DNA of 64,000 nucleotides from an uncultured Victivallis sp. (GCF_944391105.1 NZ_CALXSK010000016.1:1-64000), one strand, 5' to 3'. Positions 27,707 to 37,997 are shown, numbered from the stretch's first letter. Made by a program: numbers and translations. Notes: generated by a model from the sequence alone, not told the origin.

Positions 27707-29599
27707 TCAGCTCACCGTGTAGAGGGAGAACGCATACGGTTCGGTTTCCCGGAATCGAAACGCGGTGGAATCCAGTTCCACCGTACCGTTTCCGAGCAGC
27801 CGCTCGGCCCTCCGGAGACCGGCCGTACCGGTGAAACGGTATTCCGGCTCGGCGGCGCCATTGCGATAGAGTGCCAGAAATGTTCTTCCCTCGCCGCGAG
27901 GAACGGCCAGAATGACGCTCCAGGAGCCATCCTCCGGAGCCTCTCCGAGCGGAATGACCAGCGAATTCGCCAGTTCTTCGCGCAGCTGCCGTGCAGCGGC
28001 GAAAAAGCGTTTCATTCCGGCGCGTCGCTCCGGAGGGCAGTTGGCGATCAGCCCCCAGTAAAGCGGCGTGGCGAACAGAACCGTTCCAAGAATGTATTCG
28101 AGCGGATAATCCATCGCGTGCGGCATCATTTCCAATTCGATCCGGTGGGCAGGAACAAATTGCGCCGTTTGATGGAAATTCGCAAGGGCTCGCCACGGAT
28201 GATAGTAACGATGATCCGGAATGGCACGACCGCGGTTCTCCAGGAAAATCCGACCAAAATCGAGCGAAAAGTCGAATGTCGGGCGGTTTCTCCGGGTGCT
28301 GTCCATGGAAAGGATCAGCTCCGGAATCTCCTGCCGCAGCTCTTCGATCAGCCGCCGGTACGCCTCGTAGTGGAGCTGCGCATCACCGCGAATGGTGTTG
28401 AAGGCCGTCAGCTGGTAAAGATCGAATTTGAAACGCCGGATGCCGTATTCTCGGTAATATCCGGCAAGTTTGTTTTTCATATACTCGAAACACTCCGGGT
28501 CGAGCAGCTCCACCGGGTTGTAACTGCGCTCCGCCCGGCAGTCGCCGTACATCTCCGTATGAACGAAATCGTCCGTGCGGGCGAGAAAATTCCAGTGGAT
28601 CTCCTGTTCCATGATGTCGGCACGTTCGGCCCCGTCCCAGAGTTCCATGCGGGGATGATGGGTGTCGAGTCCGAGCGGGTTGACCCACAACCCGAGCTGC
28701 AGATGCAATCGCTCCGCCTGCCGGGCAAGTTCGTAAAACCGGTTCGGAAATTTGTCGGTGTCGATCTCTCCCATGAACTCCCGGAAATAACCGTCATCGA
28801 TAAAGACCACATCGACACCGGATTCCGCTGCCATCTCCAGTTCCCGGGCAATGATTTCCTCGCTGACCCCGGTTTCCAGTTCCGGCCAGGAGTTGGCCAG
28901 AACTTCCGGCGGCGTCGTACCGTAACGTTCCGCCTGATAGCGCTGCAATCCATAATCGTCACGCAGTCCGACAACCACACCGAACACTCTTCGGGTTTCA
29001 CCTGAATGCAGATTGTCGAACCCGATTCCGACCATCTCCATGCTGCGGGCATCGGGCTCGTACAAAAAGTCATATTCCCCTTTGATCGGACGGCAGTCCG
29101 GCTGCGGCCCCTCCTTGTAGAAGAAGAGCCGGTCGGTCAGAAAATAGGCGCCGACATTTTTCCCCTTCCGGGCCGGAATGCGCAGCAGTCTGTGGTTCGA
29201 CTGATCGGTGCAGTCGAAGAAATGCACGCATTCCGCCCGCTGCACGGCAGCGTTCCATTTCAGTTGGAAAAGCCCGGAATAGTACATCCCCGCCAGAGAG
29301 TCGCCGTGGTTGATCAGCGTATCGTAATATCGGAACGCCGGAGCGTCGTCATAAAAAAACAATTCGCGGATGATCGAAACGTCTCCGCTTCGATAACACA
29401 GCGTATAATGATTCCCCTCCTGTTTGCAGGACTCGAACCTCGCGGCGGGCAGCCGGTTCCGGTCGGCATAGAGCGTCCCGGAATCCCCGCTGCATACGAT
29501 CCGGCCGGAGCGGAGATCTTTCATCGATTCCAGGCGAAACTCCGGTTCGAGAATGAAGCGGAGTTCCATCCGGTTGTTTTGAAAATAAAGTTCACGCAT
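27707..29599 (-). CDS. GH36-like alpha-galactosidase (melibiase family)
   Basis: The 630-residue protein has an N-terminal beta-domain (1-230) and a TIM barrel typical of clan GH-D. Signatures include SWPELETGVSEEII, VFIDDGYF, LGLWVNPLG and FKFDLYQL, where Asp393 is the likely nucleophile. SMDSTRR follows (Asp433 candidate acid/base). A C-terminal beta-domain ends the chain. No signal peptide is visible, so it probably works in the cytoplasm on imported galactosides. It is the last gene of the regulator-glycosidase-discoidin-prepilin operon, 13 bases after the prepilin stop. The ribosome site is weak. Substrate could also be another alpha-linked sugar. Confidence 0.82.
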   Translation of the reverse strand: MRELYFQNNRMELRFILEPEFRLESMKDLRSGRIVCSGDSGTLYADRNRLPAARFESCKQEGNHYTLCYRSGDVSIIRELFFYDDAPAFRYYDTLINHGDSLAGMYYSGLFQLKWNAAVQRAECVHFFDCTDQSNHRLLRIPARKGKNVGAYFLTDRLFFYKEGPQPDCRPIKGEYDFLYEPDARSMEMVGIGFDNLHSGETRRVFGVVVGLRDDYGLQRYQAERYGTTPPEVLANSWPELETGVSEEIIARELEMAAESGVDVVFIDDGYFREFMGEIDTDKFPNRFYELARQAERLHLQLGLWVNPLGLDTHHPRMELWDGAERADIMEQEIHWNFLARTDDFVHTEMYGDCRAERSYNPVELLDPECFEYMKNKLAGYYREYGIRRFKFDLYQLTAFNTIRGDAQLHYEAYRRLIEELRQEIPELILSMDSTRRNRPTFDFSLDFGRIFLENRGRAIPDHRYYHPWRALANFHQTAQFVPAHRIELEMMPHAMDYPLEYILGTVLFATPLYWGLIANCPPERRAGMKRFFAAARQLREELANSLVIPLGEAPEDGSWSVILAVPRGEGRTFLALYRNGAAEPEYRFTGTAGLRRAERLLGNGTVELDSTAFRFRETEPYAFSLYTVS

Positions 29600-29612
29600 T
29601 CTTAATCATGTT

Positions 29613-30254
29613 TTAAAGTCCGATCAGGCAGCGCGGCACGCAACCGTCGGCCCATTCGCGGTGAATCTGCCAGTTCTCCACATGCCCGTCAAGAAAGGCG
29701 ATGTTGCTGGTCGAAGAATGACGATCCGGTCCTTTGATCCAACTCATATCCTGAGCTTTATAAAAATCGTTGTAATTGAATGAATTACCGTTTCCTTCCC
29801 GCAGGTCGGTCGAGAGCATGGTTGTCGATGGACGGCGGGCCGCGGTGATTTTCTTGATGTTTTCGACCAAACCGAATGCATTGTAACTGTACTGACGGCT
29901 GCTGTACCTGTCCGGAGCCCCGGGACACATCCACGTTTTCAACCTCGGATTGACGTTGTAAGTCGTCCAGTCCGACACAATGTCCTCATTGTCCGGCAGT
30001 CCCAGATAACCGCGCGAAAGAAGTCGGACAAAAGCTTCCCGCTGATTGTCTGTCCATTTGACGAAAAAATCCTGATTGTCTGCAACATAAAGCTGGTTGA
30101 GAGAGCCGATGGTCTTGAGGTTGTTCTTGCAGGCTGTGGTTTTGGCCGCGTCGCGCGCCCGGTTCAGCGCCGGCAGAAGCATCGAGGCAAGAATCGCGAT
30201 GATCGCAATCACCACGAGGAGCTCAATGAGGGTGAATTTCGCAGCGGATTTCAT
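29613..30254 (-). CDS. Prepilin-like protein with H-x9-DG motif
   Basis: The start [15 protein letters not shown] at 30254 follows AGAGG by seven bases. The class III signal peptide (cleavage before F), Glu at +5, and the hydrophobic helix [15 protein letters not shown] are intact. The C-terminal domain ends with [15 protein letters not shown], the H-x9-DG motif of DUF1559-type proteins. Length is 213 residues, the usual size. It would be processed by a prepilin peptidase and assembled or displayed by a type II secretion or type IV pilus-like system encoded elsewhere. It lies 11 bases behind the discoidin gene within the carbohydrate operon. Role in glycan capture is inference. Confidence 0.92.
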   Translation of the reverse strand: MKSAAKFTLIELLVVIAIIAILASMLLPALNRARDAAKTTACKNNLKTIGSLNQLYVADNQDFFVKWTDNQREAFVRLLSRGYLGLPDNEDIVSDWTTYNVNPRLKTWMCPGAPDRYSSRQYSYNAFGLVENIKKITAARRPSTTMLSTDLREGNGNSFNYNDFYKAQDMSWIKGPDRHSSTSNIAFLDGHVENWQIHREWADGCVPRCLIGL

Positions 30255-30265
30255 TTTCGAACCTC

Positions 30266-31150
30266 TTATTTGAATTCGATTTCGGAAATCTGGAAACCGT
30301 CGTTGCCGGAAGCAAGCTCCGTAAACGTGACGCGGTAGAAACGGTAATCCCCCGGAGCAGCGATGGGAAACTCCTTCTCCTGAAGCCGGGACTGGAACGT
30401 CACATCCTTCTCTTCCGCGATCTTCGTGAACGCCTTGCCGTCCACGCTGCCCTCGACATACCACGATTTCGGATCACGCAGGGGATAATCGTTCGCGCTG
30501 GTCAGGCGGTAAAGCGTACATTTCCGGGCTTCCGGCAGCTCCAGCTGCCACGAAAGCCCCGGCCAGAACGGCGTGAACCACTTTGTGCGCTTGTTGCGGT
30601 CGATGGTCCGTCCGACCTCCTCGCCTTTTTTACCGATATGGCCGGAAGGCGAGGTCGCCGTCGCAATGTTCACATTCTGAACCGGCCGTACCTCGTTGTC
30701 ACTGAAGGCGATTTCCGCAATCTGGAAACCGTTGTCGCCATGATTGTCGAGGAACTGAATCCGGTAGAATCGGTAGTCCCCCGGATTGTCGATGGAGAAA
30801 AAGCGCGTCGCATGGCGCAGCTGGGAAGGATAATCCTGCACTTCGCCGATCTTGGAGAATGTCTTCCCGTCCTGGCTGCCCTCGACGATCCACGATTTCG
30901 GATCACGGTCGGGATAGTCGTTGGCGTAGACGAACGAGTAGGACTGGAGGAATTTCGCCGCCGGCAGTTCCAGCTGCCACGAAAGTCCCCGGTTGAATTC
31001 ACTGTACCACTTGGTACCGGGGTTGTTGTCGCAACTTTTCTCGATGCTCTCCGCCCCCTGCCCTTCGTTCCCCGACGGGGAGGTGATTTCGGCGGCGGGA
31101 AGAGCGAAAAGCCCCAGAACGGAAACCAGACACAGAAATTCTTTTTTCAT
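30266..31150 (-). CDS. Secreted protein with two F5/8 type C (discoidin/CBM32-like) domains
   Basis: A signal peptide ([19 protein letters not shown]) is followed by two homologous domains of about 130 residues. Each has the pattern SPSG...ID/SCDNNxxTKW...LSWQLELP...ANDYPxRDPKSW-VEGSxDGKxF, ending DYRFYR-x-F-(D/N)GFQI-EI. This is the discoidin fold common in carbohydrate-binding CBM32 modules. There is no catalytic domain, so it is probably a surface or periplasmic glycan-binding protein. AGGAG precedes the start. It sits between the large glycosidase and the prepilin in the same operon. Confidence 0.88.
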   Translation of the reverse strand: MKKEFLCLVSVLGLFALPAAEITSPSGNEGQGAESIEKSCDNNPGTKWYSEFNRGLSWQLELPAAKFLQSYSFVYANDYPDRDPKSWIVEGSQDGKTFSKIGEVQDYPSQLRHATRFFSIDNPGDYRFYRIQFLDNHGDNGFQIAEIAFSDNEVRPVQNVNIATATSPSGHIGKKGEEVGRTIDRNKRTKWFTPFWPGLSWQLELPEARKCTLYRLTSANDYPLRDPKSWYVEGSVDGKAFTKIAEEKDVTFQSRLQEKEFPIAAPGDYRFYRVTFTELASGNDGFQISEIEFK

Positions 31151-31186
31151 CGTATCATCTCCTATGATGTTGATTGGGTCGCTTTT

Positions 31187-34100
31187 TCAGAAATTTTTCA
31201 TCGCGTCGACGATCGGATCGCCTCCCCGCAATCCCTCTGTTTTGGAAAAATCGGAACCTCCAAGAATCGACGGTTTCTCCGCCGGCGCCTCAAAGGTCGT
31301 GATTCCGTGCGCTTCCTCATCCTCCGCCTTCTCAAGAAGTTCCTTCGTAATGTAGAGCGACTTTTCGAGATCGGCTGAGGAAAGCCGCTTTGAATCACGC
31401 CGGGCGAGCCAGTTCAGCGCGTTGAGGAAGAACTGCGCGTCATCGCCGCGATTGATATGCAGCGGACGCACGAACCAGTAGTCGCAGATGTAGATTACCC
31501 GGCCCTTGCCGTATTCGAACGCGACCGCTACCGGGCGGTTCGGATAAGACGGATCGTCCTTCGGCGCCCGGAGCAGAACATGCGCATTCCGCGGGAACCG
31601 GTTCAGCACTCCCGCGCCGGCGGTGACAAATTCATTGACGTTTTCCGTGACCGGATGCCCCGAGATGATCCGGCAGCGGACGTTCAGGCAATCCTCGTCC
31701 GGAAGGTTCGGCTTCGGATTGTAGAGCGCCGCCGGGATATACGCCTGTTCCAGCCCGAGCTCCTTCAGAATTTTGCCGTTGGAGGGCATGACGTGGTAAG
31801 TCAGGGCGCCGCTGCCCATCATCAAAAGTCCGCCGCCGTTGCGGACGAAGTCGAGCAGATCGTCCGGATTCCGGCACTCGAGCCGCGGATGGGAATACAT
31901 GACCACATCCAGATTTTCGAACCGGGTGTCTTCCGGCAGATTCTCCACGTTGAACCCGTTGTCCGCAGCGAGCTGCAATGCGGTCGGGAAGGTGCCGTGC
32001 GTCGGATTCATCACATCCAGCGGCGTGAATCCGATCCGCGGCCCGCCCGGAACCGGTTCCGGCTTGACCCAGAGCTTGTTCAGCATGGCGAGCCGGGTCG
32101 GGGCGATTCCCCGGAACGTCCTGGGAGCGGCTCCTGCCGGCTCCAGCAGAACGACGACCGGCGAAAACTGCTCCACCCGCATCGGAATGCCTGCGGAAAG
32201 CTCCTGCTCCGTCCCAAACTCATTGCCAGATGGCAACGGAATCGGACGGGCGTTTTCGACGTTGCGCATGCGGTATTCCCCTTTCAATCCGGGAATGTGC
32301 AACTTCGCCGAACCGGACACATCGTAATTGAGAACATATGCAAGGCGACTGCCGTCAGCGGCGCTCCAGCATTTGAGATCGATGAATTCCGGCAGGAACG
32401 ACTTGTCCGCCTGTTCCAGCCGGAGAAAGCGACGGACATCGAGCCCGTCCCCGATCTCGAGCAGGAGTTTGCCGAGAACATCATGCGGGAAATTGGCTCC
32501 GATCACATAAACTTTCCCCCTGCCGTACCCATTCACCGTCACCGCGGGGCGGCCGTCGGCATATTTGCGGAACACCTGAGCTTTGCCGGGAATGAGTTCC
32601 CGCCCGAAGCTCTTGTCGAGATGACGAATTTCGAGCTGCCCTTTGCCGATTCCGGCCAGTTCGTATTCCGGCTTCTTCAACGACGCCCCGAAGGTGACGC
32701 CCGTCAGCGGCGAGGAATCGAAATCCGCGTGGGTTTCGTCGTTGACGGTGAACGAATCATAGTTGGTGACCAGCACCCCGCCCTCTTCCACAAAGCGGCA
32801 GAGCTGCTTGTAACTCTCCGGCTCGAAGCGCAGATGATTGGGAGCGACAAGGAGTTTCAACCCGCGTCCCCCGGTCCGGGAGAACACCTCCGGCAGCAGG
32901 ACCGCCGGCGAATTGCCGTGGAACAGGAAGGGCGTGTACCACGGCAGAATGTTGATGGTGGCGGGTCCTTCCAGACGTTCCGTATAGTCCTTGTGCAGAA
33001 CGGTGTGCATGGATTCATAGGGATAGAGCATCGCGACTTCCGGAACAGGCTGGTTTTCCGGCAGATAGAGGAAATCCGCGACGTTTTCGATCTCCCGTTT
33101 GATGAGCGGCAGCGACCGTGCCGCCATCGTGTGCTGCGGCGGATTGTAGGAGAGCATGATGCCGTTCATGGCGCCGTGCGCCATCTGGCTCCAGTAGTAA
33201 GTCCGGAAATGGCGTGGCTCAAACGCCGCCTCCCTGTCCGGAATCAGCCGCGCGCCGTTGACGGAAACGAAGCCGCGGATGCCGCCGTAGTACATGCCGT
33301 TGAGGAAGTAGCGATTGACAATCCGGATGGCGATGGAGTTCTTCTCCTTCACAAATCCGGTGATATCCAGCGTAAATGCCGTATTGAATCCGGACACCTT
33401 TCCGGCGAGTTTTCCGTTGACGTAGATTTCACCGGAGTCAGCCAGAGCCTTGCCGTTCAGATAGACTTTGCCGGAGAGCTGATCGCCACTGAGGGTGAAA
33501 TCCTTGCGGTAAAGTCCGACCTGGCAGTTTTCATATCCGCACTGCCCCCACATGGCCGGAACGCGGATCTCTCCCCATTTCTCAAGCGAGAGCGTTTCGG
33601 CATTCCAGTTTTCCGGAGCGGCCGTGGTTGCGTCGTAAAATTTCCAGCCGTTCGTCATGTCGGCATAATCGTTCTGACGCAGTTCGTCCTCGGTTACGCC
33701 GCGGGAGACGATTCCGAAGGGCGCCTCGGCGTTGAAAATCGGGCGATTCGGATTGAAGCCGCGAACCAGGTCGCCGACAAAGCCTGTGCGGATCATTTTC
33801 GCGGCGTAGGGATAGCTGCGGTAATTTCCACTTTCGATCAATCCGGTTCCGATTTCATGCGAGTAGAAGTCCGATACCGAGGTCATCGCCTCGGTTCCGA
33901 CTCCGCTGCCGGTGTGATCCATCCACCAGGCCATCTCCGACTGCAGAGTGGAGAAAACCTTCGGATCGGGATCATAGGAGCGCATGATCGGCATCAGGGT
34001 TTTGACCGCTTCCGCGCAGCGAGCTTCCTGAAAATGCTGCCACTCCACCATGAGGGCAGGATATTTCGCGCACCCCTCCTCGTAAAATTTGTCCCGCCCG

Positions 34101-34855
34101 ATTTCGGTTTTTCCGTGGTCGGAGAGGTATCCCGGCGCATCGACGTCGTCGAACGAGGAGAAGTTGGATTTCCAGGCGCGGTTCAACGCCTGAATGTTTC
34201 CGTATTTTTTCTTCATCGCCTCCCGGAAGGCATTGCGGCTGAGCGGATGCGTGTTGTTGTAGCTCAACTCGTTGAAGAGCTCGTAGCAGAAGATCGGATA
34301 GTTCTGCGTGTACCGCATCCAGGTTTTGTACAGTTCCCGGTAAAGCGGAATTCCGAGCGGATGATGAGGATCGAATGCGACGAAATGGCCGCCGCCGGAA
34401 GCCTCCTTGAAATTCGGATCTTCGGTCAGATAGGAGATCTGGGCAGCCTTGTGCTCCTGCCAGAAGTTGACCTTGTTGGCCAGAAAACGGTTCATCATCG
34501 CCTCGAACCACGGATTTGCCCGCAGCTGCAGCCGTTTGACGCCGTCTTTTCCCTTCGTCAGTCCGTAACAGGTGAAGATAAACTCCGGATTGTAGCTGCA
34601 GACGTCGACCCCGAAGAGGCGGAATTTCCAGACCGGCGCCTCCATGTCGAGCTACCAGGCTCCGGAGACGAAATACGGCTTCCCGTCGCGAAAAAAGGAG
34701 TTCCCCTTGATGGAGATGTCCTGAACCCCGGAATAGAGCTCATGTTTTTTCTCCCGCGGCGGCATCTCGATCTCGACGATGAGATCCTCCGCGGCCATGG
34801 CTGCCCCGGCGGCCGCCGCCAGCGCGGCAGTCAGGAATGTTCTCAATATATTCAT
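31187..34855 (-). CDS. Exported clan-A glycosidase (beta-galactosidase-like), interrupted by an in-frame amber codon
   Basis: The start at 34855 follows AGGGG and gives a signal peptide (MNILRTFLTAALAAAAGAAMA). After residue 67 (FRDGKPYFVSGAW) a TAG at 34654-34652 interrupts the frame. The same frame continues at once with LDMEAPVWKFRLFGVD and runs to 31187, about 1222 codons in all. The barrel has ELFNELSY (Glu196, candidate acid/base) and FNAEAPF (Glu377, candidate nucleophile). A GH2-type jelly roll follows (LYRKDFTLSGD...EIYVNGKLAGKV), then beta-galactosidase trimerisation/amidotransferase-like domains. Re-initiation at 34645 would lose the signal peptide. The amber codon may be a mutation, an error or a readthrough site. 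Second gene of the operon. Confidence 0.8.
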
Positions 34856-34893
34856 GTTGAACCCCTTACTGTTTATTTTGGTACAGGTTTCGC

Positions 34894-35994
34894 TCAGTTG
34901 TTGTTCGGTGTCCGGCAGGAACAGCGCACGATCAGCGTCGGCTGAATGATCCGCTGGATGCTGGAAGGCTTGTACGAACCACGCTGAGACATCAAAATCT
35001 CAATCGCGGAGACGATCTGTTCCCGGAACGGCTGACGAACGACGGTGAGCGGCAAGCGCAACACTTTCGAGACCCATGGAAAATCGTCCCACATCACGAC
35101 GGAAACGTCCTCGGGAATCCGAACCCCATGTTTCCGGAGCGTGGTCACCGCACTGTACGTGCAGCCATCGCTGCCGAGAAGAAGCCCGTCAAGCGGAATT
35201 TTCCGGGCCAGAAGGTTTTCGATATGCCGTTCCGCATCTGCGCAGTCATCCACGCCGACCCGCAGGACGAAATCCTCTTCACCGGACGGTATTCCCTTTT
35301 CCCGCAACGCCTGCTGAAAGCCTTTCACCCGGTCCTGGTACTGCGGCAACTGTTCCGGAAGCATGAAAAACAAATGGCGGCATCCGATCGCAAGAAGATG
35401 TGCCGCAGCCAGGTACGCACCCTGCGCATTGTCGATGGAGATGTATGAGTGGGAGCCCTTGAGTTTTTCGTTCTGAAGCAATACGAAAGGAAGATCGAGC
35501 GTGCAGAGCGTTTCGATCTCTTCCGCCGAAAGGTTCCTCGCCGCGACGAAGCCGTTGTAGTCATGAAGCTCCTGCCCCCGTTTCGCCAGCGTCTCCATAA
35601 CCGTCCCGGTTCTGGAAACCGGAATGAGACTGATGACGAACGGTTGTCTGCCTCCGGCGGAAATCATGCCGTAGAGCAGCTCGGACAACCAGGGGTCGTT
35701 ATAAAGTTCATCCTCTTCGGAGTCCAGGATCAGGCCGACCCGGAAATCGGCGGAGGGACAGGGATCCACTCCGTTCACAAAGGTGCCGTTCCCCTGCAGT
35801 CGTCGAATCACCTGCTTCTCTTCGAGCCGCTCCAGCGCATGCCGGATCGTGATGCGGGAACAAGAGTACTGATCCGCCAGTTCCCGTTCGCTCGGAAGAC
35901 GCGATCCAGTCGGATGAACTCCACGCCGAATGGCATCCAGAAGGGAACGATAGACAAATTCGTTTTTATTTTGATTGGCAAAAGCGGCATTCAT
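34894..35994 (-). CDS. GntR-LacI hybrid transcriptional regulator (AraR-type)
   Basis: The 366-residue protein joins a GntR winged helix (residues 10-75: GSRLPSERELADQYSCSRITIRHALERLEEKQVI) to a LacI-type periplasmic-binding-protein-like sensor (about 90-360: YISIDNAQGAYLAAAHLLAIGCRHLFFM, DGLLLGSDGCTYSAVTTLRKHGVRIPEDVSVVMWDD). This architecture is known from sugar-responsive AraR-like repressors. Its stop is only 38 bases before the glycosidase start on the same strand, so it is probably the first gene of the operon and autoregulated. GAGAGG lies upstream of the start. Confidence 0.92.
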   Translation of the reverse strand: MNAAFANQNKNEFVYRSLLDAIRRGVHPTGSRLPSERELADQYSCSRITIRHALERLEEKQVIRRLQGNGTFVNGVDPCPSADFRVGLILDSEEDELYNDPWLSELLYGMISAGGRQPFVISLIPVSRTGTVMETLAKRGQELHDYNGFVAARNLSAEEIETLCTLDLPFVLLQNEKLKGSHSYISIDNAQGAYLAAAHLLAIGCRHLFFMLPEQLPQYQDRVKGFQQALREKGIPSGEEDFVLRVGVDDCADAERHIENLLARKIPLDGLLLGSDGCTYSAVTTLRKHGVRIPEDVSVVMWDDFPWVSKVLRLPLTVVRQPFREQIVSAIEILMSQRGSYKPSSIQRIIQPTLIVRCSCRTPNNN

Positions 35995-36037
35995 GTATTG
36001 CGCCTCTCATCTGTTTCTGATCGATTGTGTTGTTTTA

Positions 36038-36067
36038 ATTATACCGCAAGACGAAATCAAAAGTCAA
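36038..36067 (-). promoter_or_regulatory. Promoter for the GntR-type regulator and glycosidase operon
   Basis: On the minus strand TTGACT (36067-36062) and TATAAT (36043-36038) are 18 bases apart. A direct repeat CAAAAGTCA overlaps the -35 and recurs 23 bases upstream of it, a possible regulator site. Confidence 0.65.
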
Positions 36068-36380
36068 TAGCAGAATAGAACAAAAGTCAGATAAAAGTAT
36101 ATCCACATAATACCATTACAATACCATTGCGGAATATCTGGAGAAAAGCAACGGGAATCGGGAATCGCTTAACCGGAAACTAATTTTCCTCCGGTGTCGT
36201 GCGTCGATCCTCCGCCCCCCTTGCGGAAGAGATTTCGGCCGGCGCCTCTCTGCCACGATTCGAATGTTGCGCTGTCCGAACCCGCAGCGCAATGCTTCGG
36301 ACAACGATGCGCGCATTTTTTCTTCGATCATAAAGCCGGGAAATTATCAACTATTAATTATGAAAATAAAATTATCAATC

Positions 36381-36408
36381 TTGACATATTTTTTTTTGGT
36401 CCTATAGT
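36381..36408 (+). promoter_or_regulatory. Strong sigma70-type promoter for the lipoprotein gene
   Basis: TTGACA (36381-36386) and TATAGT (36403-36408) are 16 bases apart with a T-tract spacer. The leader to the start codon is about 50 bases and ends with GGAG seven bases before the ATG. Confidence 0.7.
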
Positions 36409-36462
36409 ATACCAGTCCCGGCCGGAAAAGACGAAAGGCTGGATAAAAAAAGGAGAGTAGGG

Positions 36463-37044
36463 ATGAAAAAAATTGTTCTTCTTGCACTGTTCGCGACGGC
36501 GGCACTGTTCTTTGCCGGCTGTACTTCCATCAACACCAGCGATGCCGGCAGCATGAATGTGTATCCTGCCACGGTTGGTCCGGTCGACAGTTATCGTCCG
36601 TTGTACAAGGTCAACGAGAAGGAACGGGTCAGCGGACAGGCGCAGGTCAACGTTCTGTTCGGCCTTTTTGCCTGGGGCGACACCTCGGCGTTTGCGGATA
36701 ATGCGACGCTGAGCGCGAGCGACAGCGTTTTCGGAGCGCTCTTCGCCTGGCTTCCGAACGCCAAGGAGATCGCGGCCAGGGCGGCGTTCTACAATGCCTG
36801 CACATCCAGCAAGTGCGATGCCGTTGTCGCAGCCCGTTATGAAATCCAGACCGACGATTACTTTGTGTTCAAGAAGATGAACGTCAAGGTCACCGGATTC
36901 CCCGCAACGTTGACGGGAGTGGAAATCGTGAAGCCTATGCCGTTCTACATCAACGGCAAGGGCGAAGTCGTCGTGATGGACAAATTCGTTGTCCCGCACA
37001 AGCTTTTTGATGCAACCGTCTCCCAGTCGGGTTGGTGGTTCTGA
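36463..37044 (+). CDS. Putative outer-envelope lipoprotein
   Basis: The 193-residue product starts with a lipoprotein signal (MKKIVLLALFATAALFFAGC, Cys20 as lipid site). The mature part contains LFAWGDTSAFADNA and YNACTSSKCDAVVAARYEIQTDDYFVF, a pattern of small conserved lipoproteins that I recognise as a recurrent family but cannot name functionally. GGAG precedes the start. A near-consensus promoter upstream and a strong terminator downstream suggest a highly expressed single-gene unit. Confidence 0.85.
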   Translation: MKKIVLLALFATAALFFAGCTSINTSDAGSMNVYPATVGPVDSYRPLYKVNEKERVSGQAQVNVLFGLFAWGDTSAFADNATLSASDSVFGALFAWLPNAKEIAARAAFYNACTSSKCDAVVAARYEIQTDDYFVFKKMNVKVTGFPATLTGVEIVKPMPFYINGKGEVVVMDKFVVPHKLFDATVSQSGWWF

Positions 37045-37087
37045 CGGATGACGTTGTTCCGAATGCGTTACAACCCGCATTCCAGCA

Positions 37088-37119
37088 GGGGAGCGAGGAG
37101 ATCTCGCTCCCCGATTTTT
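37088..37119 (+). terminator. Intrinsic terminator after the lipoprotein gene
   Basis: The ten-base-pair stem GGGGAGCGAG / CTCGCTCCCC with a five-base loop is followed by GATTTTT. It lies 43 bases after the stop codon. Confidence 0.85.
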
Positions 37120-37145
37120 GATTCTGTTCCCGGGGAGACAGCATC

Positions 37146-37886
37146 ATGAAGCGCATGTTCGGTCTTTCTCTTCTGCTCGCCGTCGTTTCCGTGGCTGCCG
37201 GATCTGTGGCGGAGAAGATTCCGCAGGAATTTGTCGGCGAATGGGATGCTTACATTGTCAACCATGGAGAAAAAAATTTGCTGGCGGATGATCGGTTCTC
37301 CATTTCGACCGATGGAATCGTGGAGACCATCACGCCGGGATCGGCGAAACGACGCATCCCGGGCAGGCTGATCTATCACCGGCGGCAACTGATTCTTCTT
37401 CTCCCGGAGACGAAACGGGAAAATTCCGAAGAAACTCCGGCGGAAAAACGCGGCCTGATCGCCGACCGCTTCGACGAAACCGGGATCGAATTTCGAAATG
37501 AGTTTCAGCCGGATCTGGTTTTCCGCCTTGAACGCCGCCATCCGGAACAGCTTCTGACGGCAGAGTGGCAGGTCGGCACCTGGTCCCTGGTTCAAAAGAA
37601 TTTCAAGACCGGGGAAGAGAGGGTCGCTCCATTCAAACTGGTTTTCTCCCCGGACGGCAACTTCTCTTTTGCCGGAAAAGGAGCAGAAACATTGAACGCG
37701 GAATACGCCGGATCCTGCAGAATCGAAAACAATCGCCTGTTTTTGGAAAACCAGTGCGAAACTGCCGATTCACTCTGGTTTCAAACCGTTTTTTTCCGGG
37801 ACAGGGATCACATGGTCTTGAATCGCCTGGATGCATTCATCTGCGCGAAAAGAGATTCCGCTCCTCCTCAGACGGCGTCGCAATAA
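37146..37886 (+). CDS. Secreted protein of unknown function
   Basis: The 246-residue product has a signal peptide (MKRMFGLSLLLAVVSVAAGSVA). The mature part holds two similar halves, each starting with a Trp-containing strand (FVGEWDAYIV and WQVGTWSLVQ), as in small lipocalin-like beta-barrels. I do not recognise a family. It follows the terminator of the lipoprotein gene, so it relies on readthrough or its own promoter. An ATG preceded by GGGGAGACAGCATC supports the start. Confidence 0.7.
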   Translation: MKRMFGLSLLLAVVSVAAGSVAEKIPQEFVGEWDAYIVNHGEKNLLADDRFSISTDGIVETITPGSAKRRIPGRLIYHRRQLILLLPETKRENSEETPAEKRGLIADRFDETGIEFRNEFQPDLVFRLERRHPEQLLTAEWQVGTWSLVQKNFKTGEERVAPFKLVFSPDGNFSFAGKGAETLNAEYAGSCRIENNRLFLENQCETADSLWFQTVFFRDRDHMVLNRLDAFICAKRDSAPPQTASQ

Positions 37887-37944
37887 CTCCCCCCTCCCCG
37901 ATCAATGGTTCATCGACCGGTCGTGATCAGCTTCCGTCAAAAAA

Positions 37945-37962
37945 AATTAGATTAATCTAATT
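37945..37962. promoter_or_regulatory. Upstream operator of the Hmu-like operon
   Basis: A perfect 18-base palindrome, AATTAGATTAATCTAATT. Its core ATTAG-N6-CTAAT is repeated at 38027-38042, 81 bases away centre to centre, with the promoter in between. The TTAG...CTAA arms resemble metal-dependent DtxR/MntR-type boxes. That resemblance is inference. Confidence 0.65.
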
Positions 37963-37968
37963 CCCCGC

Positions 37969-37997
37969 TTGCTTTTCTTTTACCCCGATGCTATATT
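37969..37997 (+). promoter_or_regulatory. Promoter of the Hmu-like operon
   Basis: TTGCTT (37969-37974) and TATATT (37992-37997) are exactly 17 bases apart and lie between the two ATTAG-N6-CTAAT sites. Confidence 0.65.

Larger units (their letters stand above)
35995..36462. other. Divergent regulatory region between the GntR-type regulator and the lipoprotein gene
   Basis: 468 bases, AT-rich on both sides. It holds a minus-strand promoter at 36038-36067, two direct copies of CAAAAGTCA (36058-36066 and 36081-36089) and a plus-strand promoter at 36381-36408. A 71-codon minus frame around 36116-36331 has no ribosome site or recognisable product and is not called. Confidence 0.6.

Noticed and set aside
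22516..27834. Long plus-strand frames opposite the Ehr-like operon
   Set aside because: Their products are His/Arg/Gln-rich shadows of membrane-protein codons; the minus strand encodes recognisable subunits with overlapping starts and stops.
34652..34654. Genome-wide reassignment of TAG to an amino acid
   Set aside because: TAG serves as an ordinary stop at 58165-58167 in a compact operon with a normal downstream start. One internal TAG is not enough for recoding.
31457..34945. Plus-strand open frame of 1162 codons opposite the amber-interrupted glycosidase
   Set aside because: Same antisense effect; no ribosome site, no recognisable domain, and the minus strand carries a clear signal peptide and glycosidase domains.
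36116..36331. 71-codon minus-strand frame between the GntR-type regulator and the lipoprotein gene
   Set aside because: No ribosome site, Arg/Ser-rich product without motifs, and it lies within a divergent promoter region.
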